Shown: in pieces, positions 1 through 8,076 of the stretch
Numbering within the stretch: the first letter of the stretch is position 1
How the letters are laid out: each line of letters starts with the position of its first letter
From: Natronomonas moolapensis 8.8.11
GTDB lineage: Archaea; Halobacteriota; Halobacteria; Halobacteriales; Haloarculaceae
DNA length: 64,000 nt
Assembly: GCF_000591055.1 (NCBI RefSeq)
Contig: NC_020388.1
Coordinates: 1,860,001 to 1,924,000 of the forward strand
Reading direction: 5' to 3'
Position numbers and translations under genes: made by a program
The notes under the pieces: model-generated
The model's input: only the letters and a program-made list of their open reading frames with translations
What the model was told of the DNA's origin: nothing
Databases searched by the model: none

Positions 1-1
1 G

Positions 2-1405
2 ACAGAGAAGTACGGCGGCTATTCGCAGGCCCGTTTCGAGGTCGAGGCGACGCCCGCCGAGCTCCCCGTCTCCGAGCACCGCGCCGGGGACACCCGGATC
101 GAGATCGAGCGCGAGCGTCGCGACGGGATCGAGTACCGACCGCTGGCGAAGCGTCGCGACCACGTCGTCGTGGGGATTGATCCCGGCACGACCACCGCCG
201 TCGCCGTGACCGATCTCGACGGGGACGTTCTCGACGTGTGGTCGAGTCGAACGGTCGATACGGCCGACGTGATCGAGTGGATCATCGAACACGGCCGGCC
301 GATCGTCGTCGCCGCCGACGTCGAGCCGATGCCCGAGACCGTAGAAAAGATCAGGCGGAGCTTCGACGCCGCCGACTGGATCCCCGACAGCGACCTCTCG
401 GTCGACCGGAAGCTCCACCGGACGCGGGAGGAGCACTACAATAACGATCACGAGCGTGACGCGATGGCGGCGGCACTGTTTGCCTACGACGATCACGCAG
501 ACCAATTCGAGCGGATTGCCGAGAAGGTCCCCCCACAGTTCGACCGCGGGGAGGTCATCGCCGCGGTCGTCTCCGGCGACGAAAGCGTCGAGTCTGCCCT
601 CGAGGGGATGCGTGACGAGGACGGGGACGAACCCGAGGAGTCGACCCACGACCCCCGGGAGCTCACCGACGACGAAAAGGAGATCAAACGGCTCAAGGAC
701 CGCGTCCAGCGCCTCGAAACACACGTCGAGGAACTCGAAGCGACGGTCTCACAGAAGGACGAGCGGATCGAGGAGTTGGAGTCAGAGCTCTCCGAGGCCC
801 GCCGCGAGGAGCGCCGGGACGCCAGAGAACGCCGCGAGGTAACCCGGCTCGAACGGGAGACCGAACGGCTCAAGCGGGAGCTCTCCGAGGCCGAATCGGC
901 GAACGAACGACTGGAGGACAAACTCGAACGGCTCAAGGAGCTGTGGAAGCTCGACCACTCGAACTTCGCCGACGTGGCGGAACGAAAACGCGGTCTCGTC
1001 CCGGTCAAACCGATCGAGCAGTTCACCAAGGACGCGATCCGGCGCGCGGACGAAGCGTACGGCGTCGCCCCCGACGACGTCGTCTACCTCCGTGACGCAA
1101 GCGGCGCCGGACGCGAAACCGCCGAACGGCTGGCAGCGTACGATCCACGCGTCGTACTCCGGGATGGTGGCCTCTCCGAACAGGCCGACGAGGTCCTCTT
1201 CGAGCACGAGGTTCCGGTCGGTTCGGCCTCGGAGGTTGCGATCCAGGAAGTCGACGAACTCGCTGTCGCCCGCGAAAGCGAGGTCGAGGCCGTGATCGAG
1301 GACTGGAACGATCGGGCGGCCGAGCGGCGACGCGAGCGGAAGGCCGCCGAAATCGACCAGTTGATAAGCGAACACCGAGCGCGGGATCCCGAGCGGAGCG
1401 GTTGA
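2..1405 (+). CDS. DUF460 RNase H-fold protein (5' partial)
   Basis: The frame is open from base 2, so the start lies outside the window; 467 residues are visible. About 55 residues in, a strand ending in GIDPGTTTAVAV followed by VVAADVEPMP is the RNase H/Holliday-resolvase-like fold of the archaeal DUF460 family. Near bases 660-960 there is a long, strongly charged heptad-rich coiled coil, and after it a small C-terminal domain. Family members are about 650 residues, so roughly the first third is missing here. The role is not established; a nuclease or nucleic-acid-binding function is proposed from the fold. The next gene is convergent. Confidence 0.85.
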   Translation, partial: TEKYGGYSQARFEVEATPAELPVSEHRAGDTRIEIERERRDGIEYRPLAKRRDHVVVGIDPGTTTAVAVTDLDGDVLDVWSSRTVDTADVIEWIIEHGRPIVVAADVEPMPETVEKIRRSFDAADWIPDSDLSVDRKLHRTREEHYNNDHERDAMAAALFAYDDHADQFERIAEKVPPQFDRGEVIAAVVSGDESVESALEGMRDEDGDEPEESTHDPRELTDDEKEIKRLKDRVQRLETHVEELEATVSQKDERIEELESELSEARREERRDARERREVTRLERETERLKRELSEAESANERLEDKLERLKELWKLDHSNFADVAERKRGLVPVKPIEQFTKDAIRRADEAYGVAPDDVVYLRDASGAGRETAERLAAYDPRVVLRDGGLSEQADEVLFEHEVPVGSASEVAIQEVDELAVARESEVEAVIEDWNDRAAERRRERKAAEIDQLISEHRARDPERSG

Positions 1406-1459
1406 GTCCGCTATCGTACTCGGGTTGTCCGGCCACTGGCGGGCGCCCGTCCGACGGCC

Positions 1460-1831
1460 TCACGACTCCCGGGCGGTGATATCCGCCATCGAAACCATCC
1501 CGAGGAAATCGTCGTCTGCGACGGGGATGTGATCCGTGTCGAACGTCGTCATCATCGCGGCGGCCTCGTTCAGCGGACAGTCCGGCGGGACGGCCTCGGC
1601 GGGTTGTGTCATCACCACCTCGACGGTGGCGGTGGTCGGATCACGGCCGTCGGCGGCGGCGTCGAGGATGTCGCTTTTCGTCACGATCGCAGGTGGAGCC
1701 GTCGTCACCAACAGCGCGCCCAGCCCCCGTCTTCGCATCTCGGTCGCCGCCGTCGACACCGTCTCCTCCGGCTGGATGATCTCCAATGTTTCCGTCATCG
1801 CCTCTTCGACGAGTGTGGCGTGTTCGCTCAT
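1460..1831 (-). CDS. Two-CBS-domain protein
   Basis: 123 residues forming a tandem CBS pair: an N-terminal EEAMTETLEIIQPEETVSTAA segment with GALLVTTAPPAIVTKSDIL, then a second repeat VVMTQPAEAVPPDCPLNEAA with HIPVADDDFLGMVSMADI. CBS pairs bind adenosyl ligands such as AMP, ATP or SAM and act as energy sensors; this one is stand-alone with no attached enzyme. The start MSEHATLVEEAM is preferred to an upstream ATG that would add only six residues. Ligand unknown. Confidence 0.85.
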   Translation of the reverse strand: MSEHATLVEEAMTETLEIIQPEETVSTAATEMRRRGLGALLVTTAPPAIVTKSDILDAAADGRDPTTATVEVVMTQPAEAVPPDCPLNEAAAMMTTFDTDHIPVADDDFLGMVSMADITARES

Positions 1832-1909
1832 CGTGGTAAACGTTCTCACACATTACACTTCAATCGTCGGATTCCGGGGCGTTTATTTTCACCGCCGTCC
1901 GTCGTCCTT

Positions 1910-2776
1910 TCATTTCGTCCTGTGGCTCTCCGGGACAGTCACCACCGGAACCGAAGCCGAACGAACAGTCCGTTCGGTGACGCTCCCGAGGAGTCGCCGC
2001 TCCAACCCGCGGCGCCCGCGCGCACCCATCACGACGAGATCGATGTCGTGTGTCCCGACGTACGATTCGATCGCCCGGCGGATCGACGAAGCGGTCTCTG
2101 TGGCCCCGACCACGGATCCGACGCCGGCGTCCTCGGCGACGGACGTCGCGGCGTCGACGAGTTCGCTCGCCGGCCTGTCGCCGGCGTCGGTCGGCGACCC
2201 GACTGCTGGATCCGACTCGTCGGCGACACAGAGCACGTGCAACGTCGCTCCCGTCCCCGCCGCGAGTTCGACCGAGAGCTCGAGGGCCGCCTCCGCACCC
2301 GCGCTCCCGTCGGTCGGCACGAGCACGCCCCTGGCGGGATACGTGACCGAGTCGTCGGCCGGATCGAGGGTGAGTACCGGCACGCTCGAGCGCCGGAGGA
2401 CGCGATCGGTCGTGCTCCCGAGCAACAGGCGCTCGAGTCCGGTTCGTCCCCGCGTCGGCATGGCGATTAGGTCGATCCCGTACTCCTCTGTGTAGGCGTC
2501 GACGGTGGCGGCCACGCCGCCCTGGACGACGTCCGTGACGGCCGGGATCCCCCGCCCCGTGGCGCGTTGTGCCGCCGCCTCGACGACCGTTTCACCCTCG
2601 CGCTCGAGGACGTCGACGATCTCACCCTGGATCCGCGTGACGCTGTCGTGGGCAGTGTCGGCTACGTTGAGAACGTGGACGGTCGCAGCGTGCGTCTCGG
2701 CGACGTCCAACACGCGGTCGAACACCGCATCCGCGCCCTCGCTCCCGTCGGTCGGGAACAGAATCCGGTCGAACAT
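1910..2776 (-). CDS. Tandem UspA universal stress protein
   Basis: 288 residues with two complete UspA domains. Each opens with a hydrophobic strand ending in PTDGS (MFDRILFPTDGSEGAD; ARGVLVPTDGSAGAE) and closes with the ATP-binding loop (AMPTRGRTGLERLLLGSTTD; VMGARGRRGLERRLLGSVTE), so both halves keep the nucleotide-binding G-x2-G-x9-G-[ST] pattern. The ATG at 2776 is chosen because it opens the first UspA strand; the longer frame upstream has an unlikely composition. A TATA-like box lies about 20 bases upstream. It is divergent from another UspA gene at 2950. Confidence 0.93.
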   Translation of the reverse strand: MFDRILFPTDGSEGADAVFDRVLDVAETHAATVHVLNVADTAHDSVTRIQGEIVDVLEREGETVVEAAAQRATGRGIPAVTDVVQGGVAATVDAYTEEYGIDLIAMPTRGRTGLERLLLGSTTDRVLRRSSVPVLTLDPADDSVTYPARGVLVPTDGSAGAEAALELSVELAAGTGATLHVLCVADESDPAVGSPTDAGDRPASELVDAATSVAEDAGVGSVVGATETASSIRRAIESYVGTHDIDLVVMGARGRRGLERRLLGSVTERTVRSASVPVVTVPESHRTK

Positions 2777-2795
2777 ACCACGGCTATCGCGGCGG

Positions 2796-2806
2796 TATAT
2801 AAAAAT
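2796..2806 (-). promoter_or_regulatory. TATA-like box of the tandem UspA gene
   Basis: The minus-strand run TTTTTATATA, in otherwise GC-rich DNA, ends 20 bases before the ATG at 2776. This is the spacing expected for an archaeal box A with a leaderless or nearly leaderless mRNA. Confidence 0.6.
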
Positions 2807-2949
2807 GCCCGGCAGAGCGGCCGCTTTCGACCGCGCTCTGTCCGACGACGTCGATCCGAGAGCCCCGGTAGCCCCCCCGCGATCCGCGGGGGAGAAGGGT
2901 TTCATACACCACCCGGTAGCAATAAACGGCCGGAGCAAGACGTTCGAAT

Positions 2950-3459
2950 ATGACGTTCGTCGTCCCGTTCGACGGGTCGAAGCTCGCCGAAACAGCGCTC
3001 GTTCGAGCGCGAGAATTTAGCGATGTGCTCGAGGAGGAATCGGTCGTCGCTGTCGTTGTTGTTCCAAACGAAAACACGGAGTATGCCAGAGATCGCGGAT
3101 GGCTCCGGCCCGAGGAGCCGTTCGAGACGGACTCCGTCGTGGAACGGCTCCACAAGCAGGTGATGGCCCTGGCTCCGTCGGCCGACTTTCGTCACCTCGC
3201 CGTCGACAGATACGCCCCGCTGGGAACTATCGCGTCCGCAGTACGTGACTTTGCGAACGAGACGGGTGCGTCTATGGTGTTCATCGGGAGCGAAAACGCC
3301 GGTCACATGGTCACAGGTATCAGCAGCGTGGGTAGCAACGTCGCTACTGAGGACGCCTACGATGTCGTCATTATCCGGAACAAGACCCCATCAAAAATAG
3401 CAGCGATCAGAGACTCTTCTCCATACAAACCACCGAAGTCGGACTTCTACATCTCGTGA
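2950..3459 (+). CDS. Single-domain UspA-like protein
   Basis: 169 residues. It opens with MTFVVPFDGSKLAETAL, the first strand and turn of a UspA domain, and carries MVFIGSENAGHMVTGISSVGSNV where family members have the ATP-binding loop. That loop deviates from the usual G-x2-G-x9-G, so nucleotide binding is uncertain. A polar tail of about 25 residues (KTPSKIAAIRDSS onward) extends past the domain. It is divergent from the tandem UspA gene, suggesting a stress-response pair. Confidence 0.85.
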   Translation: MTFVVPFDGSKLAETALVRAREFSDVLEEESVVAVVVVPNENTEYARDRGWLRPEEPFETDSVVERLHKQVMALAPSADFRHLAVDRYAPLGTIASAVRDFANETGASMVFIGSENAGHMVTGISSVGSNVATEDAYDVVIIRNKTPSKIAAIRDSSPYKPPKSDFYIS

Positions 3460-4021
3460 ATGAAGCCCGCTAGCCCGGCCGGGAGCCGTGCTGGCACGGC
3501 TTGCGCCCTCATCGCGCACTGGTGGGGGACCTCTCGGCCGCCTCGTTCTCGACGTGGTCGAGAGTCGCCGTCTTGGGGGCACCCTCGGTCGTAGCCGTCT
3601 CGGCTCGCAGGTCGTCGCACGACACAGCCACCGTGTTCTCGGCGGCGCGTTTGGCCCGGTCGCGCTCGGCGTCGACCCACGCCTCTGCCGAGAGGCCGCT
3701 CGCCGGGCTCACAAAACGGTTGCGCGTGTCGACGGCCGAGAGGACGAGTTCGTTGCGGCTTGGCGCCGTCGTTGAAAATCACGACCCAAATACGCTGCCA
3801 ACCGTGGTATTTGCCCCGATGATTCGTACACGACGTTCAGGAGTGCCGCGTGAGCTGCCGTGTCGAATGCACGCTGTACACCTCAGACGCCCACCGCTGG
3901 CAGCGGTCGACGAGACAATGTCTCATGACGGACCCAGAACCGAAGCCGAAACTAAAGCCGACTCACACCGGCTCGGAACCGGACTGGACTGAAACCGGAC
4001 TGACCGTCCTGCGGCCGCCGG
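3460..4021. other. Gene-poor gap with a possible coding relic
   Basis: No intact gene was found. On the minus strand, about 3509-3770, there is an acidic, haloarchaeal-looking stretch (SAEAWVDAERDRAKRAAE ... TLDHVENEAAERSPTSAR) with high third-position GC. It begins directly after an in-frame stop and has no start codon of its own apart from an internal GTG. It could be the tail of a decayed gene; the family was not recognised. Bases 3470-3500 contain GC-rich hairpin-forming sequence. Confidence 0.35.
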
Positions 4022-4933
4022 TTACTCGCCGGCGACGGGGGCATCTGCGACCTCGAGGCCGCCGGTGAGCGTCCGGTGGGGGTAGGGGATGTCGATGCCG
4101 GCCTCGTCGAAGCGGGCCTTGACCCGCGTGACGTACTCGCCGCGGATCTTCACGAAGTCGGCCCGCGAGGGGTTCCGGATCCAGATCCGCGATTGGAGGC
4201 CGACAGACGAGTCGCCGAGCTCCGTCAGCCGGACCGACGGCTCGGGGTCGTCCATGATGCCGTCGTGGGCGTGGGCCTCCTCGAGCATAATATCTGTGGC
4301 GGTCTCGATGTCGTCGTCGTAGCCGATGCCGAAGACGAACTTCAACCGGAGTTTGTCCGCGTCGACGGGGTTCTTGACGACGCTGTCGGTGAGCTGGGAG
4401 TTCGGCACGGTCAGGAGTTCGTTGTCGAACGTCCGGAGGCGGGTAATCCGGAGGCTGATGTCCTCGACGACGCCCGAGTTGCCGTCCCACTCGATCCAGT
4501 CGCCGATCTTGAACGGTTTCTCCGTGAAAATGAATACCCCGGAGACGAAGTTCTTGAGGACGTCCTGCATCGCGAAGCCGATCGCCAGCGTCGCGGCGGC
4601 GGCGATGGTCGCAAGCGACCGGAGAAAGCCGTTGTAGCCCGCGATCCCGAACGCGACTGTGACCGCGAGAAACAAATAGAGGATCCACACCACCTTCTGG
4701 ATCGGCGTCTTGGCGTGCCGACCGAGGTTGCGGGCATCGAGGAGCCGATCGAGAAGCGGCAATACGACGCGCCTGCCGAGGAAGTAGGCGACAGCGAACG
4801 CGACGGCGAAGAGTACGCCGCCGAGGGCGGCGTCGCCGACTGATCCGGCGACGCCAGCCGGCAGCCCGAGGGATTCCAATACGCGTCCGAGCCACCCGCT
4901 GGCGCCGTTCTGCAGCGGCACCACCGGCGTCAT
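4022..4933 (-). CDS. MscS-family mechanosensitive channel
   Basis: 303 residues. Three hydrophobic helices occupy the N-terminal third (ALGGVLFAVAFAVAYFLG; VVWILYLFLAVTVAFGIAG; SLATIAAAATLAIGFAMQ), the last being the glycine/alanine-rich pore helix. It runs into VLKNFVSGVFIFTEKPFKIGD, VVEDISLRITRLRTFDNELL and TVPNSQL, hallmarks of the MscS beta domain. A C-terminal alpha/beta domain ends in IPYPHRTL. It should act in the cytoplasmic membrane as an osmotic release valve. The start MTPVVPLQN overlaps the stop of the YhbY gene (ATGA), so the two are probably co-transcribed. The longer frame upstream is shadow sequence of YhbY. Confidence 0.95.
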   Translation of the reverse strand: MTPVVPLQNGASGWLGRVLESLGLPAGVAGSVGDAALGGVLFAVAFAVAYFLGRRVVLPLLDRLLDARNLGRHAKTPIQKVVWILYLFLAVTVAFGIAGYNGFLRSLATIAAAATLAIGFAMQDVLKNFVSGVFIFTEKPFKIGDWIEWDGNSGVVEDISLRITRLRTFDNELLTVPNSQLTDSVVKNPVDADKLRLKFVFGIGYDDDIETATDIMLEEAHAHDGIMDDPEPSVRLTELGDSSVGLQSRIWIRNPSRADFVKIRGEYVTRVKARFDEAGIDIPYPHRTLTGGLEVADAPVAGE

Positions 4934-5172
4934 CGATCGAACACCGCGGTGTGGCCGCGAACGTCGAGGAGGTCGGCCCCCGTCCGATCGGCCAACGTTT
5001 CGGCCAGCGCTTCGGTCGTCGTTCCGCCGCGGGCAGCCCGGAGGAACTTCGCTTTGACAGGTCCGTCGTCCAACTGATCGGCCAGCTCGTCGACGACCGG
5101 GTCGATTCCCGACTTCCCGACCCAGACGGTCACGTCGAGGTCGTGAATATCCGCAGCGTTCTCGTTCGGCAT
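4930..5172 (-). CDS. YhbY/CRM-domain RNA-binding protein
   Basis: 80 residues spanning one CRM domain: DLDVTVWVGKSGIDPVVDEL followed by VKAKFLRAARGGTTTEALAETLADRTGADLLDVRGHTAVF. The lysine and alanine/arginine-rich turn plus the terminal GADLLDVRGHTAVF strand are characteristic of the YhbY fold, which binds structured RNA and in bacteria associates with pre-ribosomes. It lies between the RNase P protein gene and mscS, probably in one operon; its stop overlaps the mscS start. Confidence 0.85.
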   Translation of the reverse strand: MPNENAADIHDLDVTVWVGKSGIDPVVDELADQLDDGPVKAKFLRAARGGTTTEALAETLADRTGADLLDVRGHTAVFDR

Positions 5173-5232
5173 GCCCCCCGCTTTGGCGGCTGTTCATAAA
5201 AAGCTGATACATCGACGGGGGGCCGTGGGCGT

Positions 5233-5523
5233 TTACCCTTCCCGTTCCGGGTCGTAGGGATACCGTGCGTGTTCCCCGCAGGCACAGGTCACGACCACGT
5301 GGCCGCTTTTAGTCCGGACGCGTGCGGTGCGACCGGGAACGAAATACGCGTCACAGCGGGTGCAACTGAAGCGCTTGAGCCGCTCTGGGAGGTCGATGCG
5401 GTTCCGCTCGGCGACCCGGCGAGCCCGCCGGACGTACCGTTTAGCGAGGTCCGACTCCCCCGAGCGGGCGGCCTCACGAGCCAGATCGGCGAGCTGGTCG
5501 ACGCGCTCCTCGGCGATGCTCAC
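5233..5523 (-). CDS. rnp4: Ribonuclease P protein component 4 (Rpp21)
   Basis: 96 residues. An N-terminal helical part (ERVDQLADLAREAARSGES; AKRYVRRARRVAERN) is followed by a zinc ribbon with CTRC and CACG pairs, as in archaeal Rpp21. It is a protein subunit of RNase P, the ribonucleoprotein that removes 5' leaders from pre-tRNA. The GTG at 5523 (VSIAEERVDQL) is preferred because homologues begin at this point; an in-frame ATG nine codons upstream is the alternative. The YhbY gene follows on the same strand. Confidence 0.9.
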   Translation of the reverse strand: MSIAEERVDQLADLAREAARSGESDLAKRYVRRARRVAERNRIDLPERLKRFSCTRCDAYFVPGRTARVRTKSGHVVVTCACGEHARYPYDPEREG

Positions 5524-5588
5524 GCTATCGGGTTTTCCCGGCGGATACAAAACCGTTCCGCGACGTCCGCGCGTTCGGAGCGGCGGCG

Positions 5589-5927
5589 CTAGCTCGCGGC
5601 GGCGTCGATGTCGCGGGCAGCGTGTTTGGCCTCGAAGACGGCTCCGGCTGCGAGTTCCCGGGCGAGTGACTCGACGTCTGCGTCCCCGTCGACGTCGGCG
5701 TCGATCCCCGCGGAGACGACCGACCCGGCCGGTGGTTGGACAGCAACGGTCGCCCGCAGCCCACTGTCGTCGTCGGCTATCTCTCCGCCGACGACGAACT
5801 CATCGGAGAGCAACTCCCGAGTCGAGGAGGCGACTCTGACAAGGTCCCGACGGAGGGTCCGGCGGTGCTCCGGGGTCGCCTCCGCGTCGGCGGCCGGCGC
5901 GCCTGCGTACGGCGTGTTTCCGTGCAT
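5589..5927 (-). CDS. DUF5811-like haloarchaeal protein
   Basis: 112 residues starting MHGNTPYAGAPA. A basic helix (HRRTLRRDLVRVASSTRELL) leads into DEFVVGGEIADD and VAVQPPAGSVVSAGIDADV, ending in an alanine-rich helix. I match it from memory to a small conserved haloarchaeal family of unknown function (DUF5811). The ATG at 5927 is chosen over one eight codons earlier because MHGNTPYAG is the conserved opening. It lies on the same strand as its RNA-related neighbours. Confidence 0.65.
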   Translation of the reverse strand: MHGNTPYAGAPAADAEATPEHRRTLRRDLVRVASSTRELLSDEFVVGGEIADDDSGLRATVAVQPPAGSVVSAGIDADVDGDADVESLARELAAGAVFEAKHAARDIDAAAS

Positions 5928-6023
5928 TGAACGGCCCCATATACAGGACACGCCGATAAAAACCCGTCGGCCGCCGTGACGGACGGTGTCGTCCGGCGCA
6001 GTCCGGTCGGCCCGCCGGTCTCG

Positions 6024-6503
6024 CTACACGAGCGGGGCGCTCTCTCCGTACACGGCGAGGACGACGGCGGTCGCGTACCGCTCGGGGTCGGGATCAGCGA
6101 CGGCCGAAAGTCGGCCCGGCTCGCCGAAGTCCCACTCGCGAAGCGCTCGGCCGGCATCGAGGCCCCGGTCGACCCGGTCGGGGACCACCTCGGGATCGGT
6201 CCCGGAGGCTTCATAAAAGATGCCCGGTCCCCCGGGGACTCTGTCCCACCCGAGACACGCGACCGCGGGGTCGGATCGGCCGGGGGCGACAGTCGCCCGT
6301 CCCTCGACGACGGTCAGGCGCTCGCCCGCAGGGCCGAGTTCGGGGGCCGTCCCGACGACCTCGACGGTCGCGTTCGCCGGGATCACCGAGGAAACGGAGA
6401 CGAGGTTGTAGTTGTGGACGCCCGCGGCCGCGAGTGCGGCGTCGTAGGCGGCCATCGCGGTCGGCTCGCTCGCGGTTCCGCGGACGATTCGGATGCTACC
6501 CAT
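6024..6503 (-). CDS. pdaD: Pyruvoyl-dependent arginine decarboxylase
   Basis: 159 residues starting MGSIRIVRGTASEPTAMAAYD. The block GVHNYNLVSVSSVIPANATVEV holds the serine pair at which this family self-cleaves to form the pyruvoyl cofactor (SSVIPA). Further conserved parts are VACLGWDRV, GIFYEASG and YATAVVLAVYGE. The enzyme converts arginine to agmatine, the first step of polyamine and agmatidine synthesis in archaea. The start is set by the first strand of the domain; the frame extends upstream but is unlikely to be used. It is divergent from the AbrB gene. Confidence 0.92.
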   Translation of the reverse strand: MGSIRIVRGTASEPTAMAAYDAALAAAGVHNYNLVSVSSVIPANATVEVVGTAPELGPAGERLTVVEGRATVAPGRSDPAVACLGWDRVPGGPGIFYEASGTDPEVVPDRVDRGLDAGRALREWDFGEPGRLSAVADPDPERYATAVVLAVYGESAPLV

Positions 6504-6570
6504 CGCCCGAAGCTCCGCGGTCGACGAGTAAAAACGGTGGGATCGACGCCGCCGCCCTCGGGGCGTTGAA

Positions 6571-6590
6571 GTAGTGTCTACGCACACTAC
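6571..6590. promoter_or_regulatory. Inverted-repeat operator upstream of AbrB antitoxin
   Basis: GTAGTGT-CTACGC-ACACTAC is a perfect 7-bp inverted repeat with a 6-bp spacer, 20-50 bases before the candidate starts of the AbrB-type gene. Antitoxins of this type often repress their own operons through such palindromes; binding here is inferred. Confidence 0.5.
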
Positions 6591-6622
6591 GAGTTACCGA
6601 TGGTGACCTCATGCTCCCGTCT

Positions 6623-6871
6623 GTGAGTGATGAGAGCGCGGACTCCGAGAGCGAGGTTTCGAGAAATCAGGCGAATATCCCCGCCCGCATTCGCCGGGAG
6701 CTCGGCATCGACGACGGGGGCGAGCTTCGCTGGCGCGTCGAGGACGAGGGAACGCTCTGCGGGGTCGTCCAACGGCGTAGTGGTACGCTCGATGATTTCG
6801 ATGGCCACGACGGCGGTCAGACGACTGCGAACGAGAGTGACCGCGATACGTGGGACGTCGGCCCCGAGTGA
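6623..6871 (+). CDS. AbrB/MazE-type antitoxin, orphan
   Basis: 82 residues from a GTG (MSDESADSESEVSRN); an in-frame ATG lies four codons upstream. The core NQANIPARIRRELGIDDGGELRW is the swapped-hairpin AbrB DNA-binding fold, followed by a short acidic tail that would contact a toxin. Family members usually precede a PIN-domain (VapC-like) toxin gene. Here the bases immediately after the stop match an IS200/IS605-type right end and no PIN gene follows, so the toxin appears to have been lost. Confidence 0.75.
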   Translation: MSDESADSESEVSRNQANIPARIRRELGIDDGGELRWRVEDEGTLCGVVQRRSGTLDDFDGHDGGQTTANESDRDTWDVGPE

Positions 6872-7120
6872 CATCCTCCTCGCGGTAAGCGGAGCGGGAT
6901 CGCGGATCCCGCAGGCAGTCGGGTGACGCCCGACGACGGCGCGGCTTCCCGTGCTGCAGGTGGGATACCTGTCGACCTCCAGTCACACAACGTGTTCTCG
7001 TGAGACGATTCTCCCCGTCGATGCATCGGACAGGTGGACCGATGGCTGTGTCGTCCGAAAGGCGTGCCGCGGCTTTCGTGGTGACGAGAGAGCAACGCTC
7101 TCTCGAACCACCACACGACA
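6872..7120 (-). mobile_element. Relic of an IS200/IS605-type right end
   Basis: Read on the minus strand, the sequence ends CCGCTTACCGCGAGGAGGATGTCA. The GAGGAGGATGTCA tail is the same as at the right end of the TnpB element near 19330, in the opposite orientation. Upstream of it on that strand lies GC-rich sequence like a decayed TnpB 3' tail. No tnpB core remains. A perfect 9-bp hairpin (CGAGAGAGC-AAC-GCTCTCTCG, 7085-7105) lies near the far side. Confidence 0.5.
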
Positions 7121-7168
7121 GTGTTCGAACAAGGACGAAGAGTGAGGCGCTGCGTTTTTCGGGTGCTT

Positions 7169-7530
7169 ATGCGAGAAAACGCCCGAAGTAACGGCTGTTT
7201 AGACGAGATCGAATCAGGCTTTGTGGAACGAGAAGTGACACCGAAACTGCTGATGAAGCTCAGTATTCGGCTCCATCTCGCCGGATTGTCTCTTTCACAT
7301 ACTGTTTTGTTTGTTGAGATTTTTGATGTTGATCGGGGCCAGCCCATCGTTCATACCTGAGTTCACAAGGCCGATTGACAGCCGAAAGCAGGGCAGAGCC
7401 CAGATCACGTTGCGGTTGGTGAGACTGTGATTCGACCTGACGATGAACAGTATTGACTGTACGCTGCTGTCGGTCCGGAAACGAGTGATCTACTCCACAG
7501 ACGGGGTAAGCCGGCGACAAATAACCGCCT
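7169..7530 (+). pseudogene. Decayed IS6-family transposase fragment
   Basis: The frame opens MRENARSNGCLDEIESGFV and continues EREVTPKLLMKLSIRLHLAG ... LSHTVLFVEIFDV, the N-terminus of haloarchaeal IS6-type transposases; a homologous fragment lies at 19338-19520. The match runs through HKAD, SPDHVAVGETVI and LYAAVGPETSDLLH. It carries in-frame TGA stops, two of them at positions where related proteins have tryptophan. The catalytic second half is missing. Confidence 0.75.
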
Positions 7531-7567
7531 TCGACTGTTGACCTGATTGACCACTCGGTTCCCAGTT

Positions 7568-7776
7568 GCCCCGGGTCGATAGATGTTCCAGTATCTTCGT
7601 TTGCGATCGGACGTCTCGGCTGACTCCCCGTCCGACCCGGTCGCCGCTTCTCGGGCGTACTCGCTTTCGATCACCGCCTGCTCGTTTTTTAATGCGTGGA
7701 GTTCAATCCCGCGCCAGTCGCCGTCGAGGCCGTCGAGGCCCACGAGCGCCTGGGATAGCGTTATCACGTAGTGATA
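7568..7776 (-). pseudogene. Unidentified coding relic
   Basis: The minus-strand stretch GLDGDWRGIELHALKNEQAV through ATGSDGESAETSDRKRRYWN has haloarchaeal acidic composition and high third-position GC, unlike the shadow frames around it. It has no convincing start or end and sits between IS debris and a broken gene. I do not recognise the family. Confidence 0.35.
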
Positions 7777-7791
7777 CCAGGGTTCAGAGGC

Positions 7792-8049
7792 ATGGGTAAA
7801 GACAAGGAGCCGAACGAGGGAACGCTGCCGTGTATGGTCTGTGGGACGTTCCAGAGCTATCTCAACACGGCCCATATGGGAACACACGACCCGGAACAGC
7901 CACAAAGCGTGCCCGAGTACCGCGATTGGGTAGCAGAACATTCCAAGCTGGAACGAACCAATCCCGCCATCGACTCGAACCAGCTACTCAAACCGCAACT
8001 CTGGCGGGAGAACGAGCACCTCTTCGAGGGATGGCGAAGCTGGCGTTAG
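7792..8049 (+). CDS. C2H2/MucR-like zinc-finger protein, possibly the N-terminal part of a broken gene
   Basis: 85 residues. LPCMVCGTFQSYLNTAHMGTHD gives a C-x2-C-x11-H-x3-H finger followed by VPEYRDWVAEH, an arrangement resembling Ros/MucR fingers. The remainder is NPAIDSNQLLKPQLWRENEH. It ends at a TAG at 8047-8049. The same frame continues without a frameshift into the P-loop sequence that follows, so this may be the intact first domain of a longer inactivated protein instead of a complete gene. A related C2H2 finger heads the tubulin-like protein at 41831. Confidence 0.55.
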   Translation: MGKDKEPNEGTLPCMVCGTFQSYLNTAHMGTHDPEQPQSVPEYRDWVAEHSKLERTNPAIDSNQLLKPQLWRENEHLFEGWRSWR

Positions 8050-8076
8050 ATACGGCCCAGAGCGATCCCTCGTGGC

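Noticed and set aside
493-1463. Long minus-strand frames opposite the DUF460 gene
   Set aside because: Basic or serine/arginine-rich composition typical of the antisense of a GC-rich acidic coding sequence; no start signals or family motifs.
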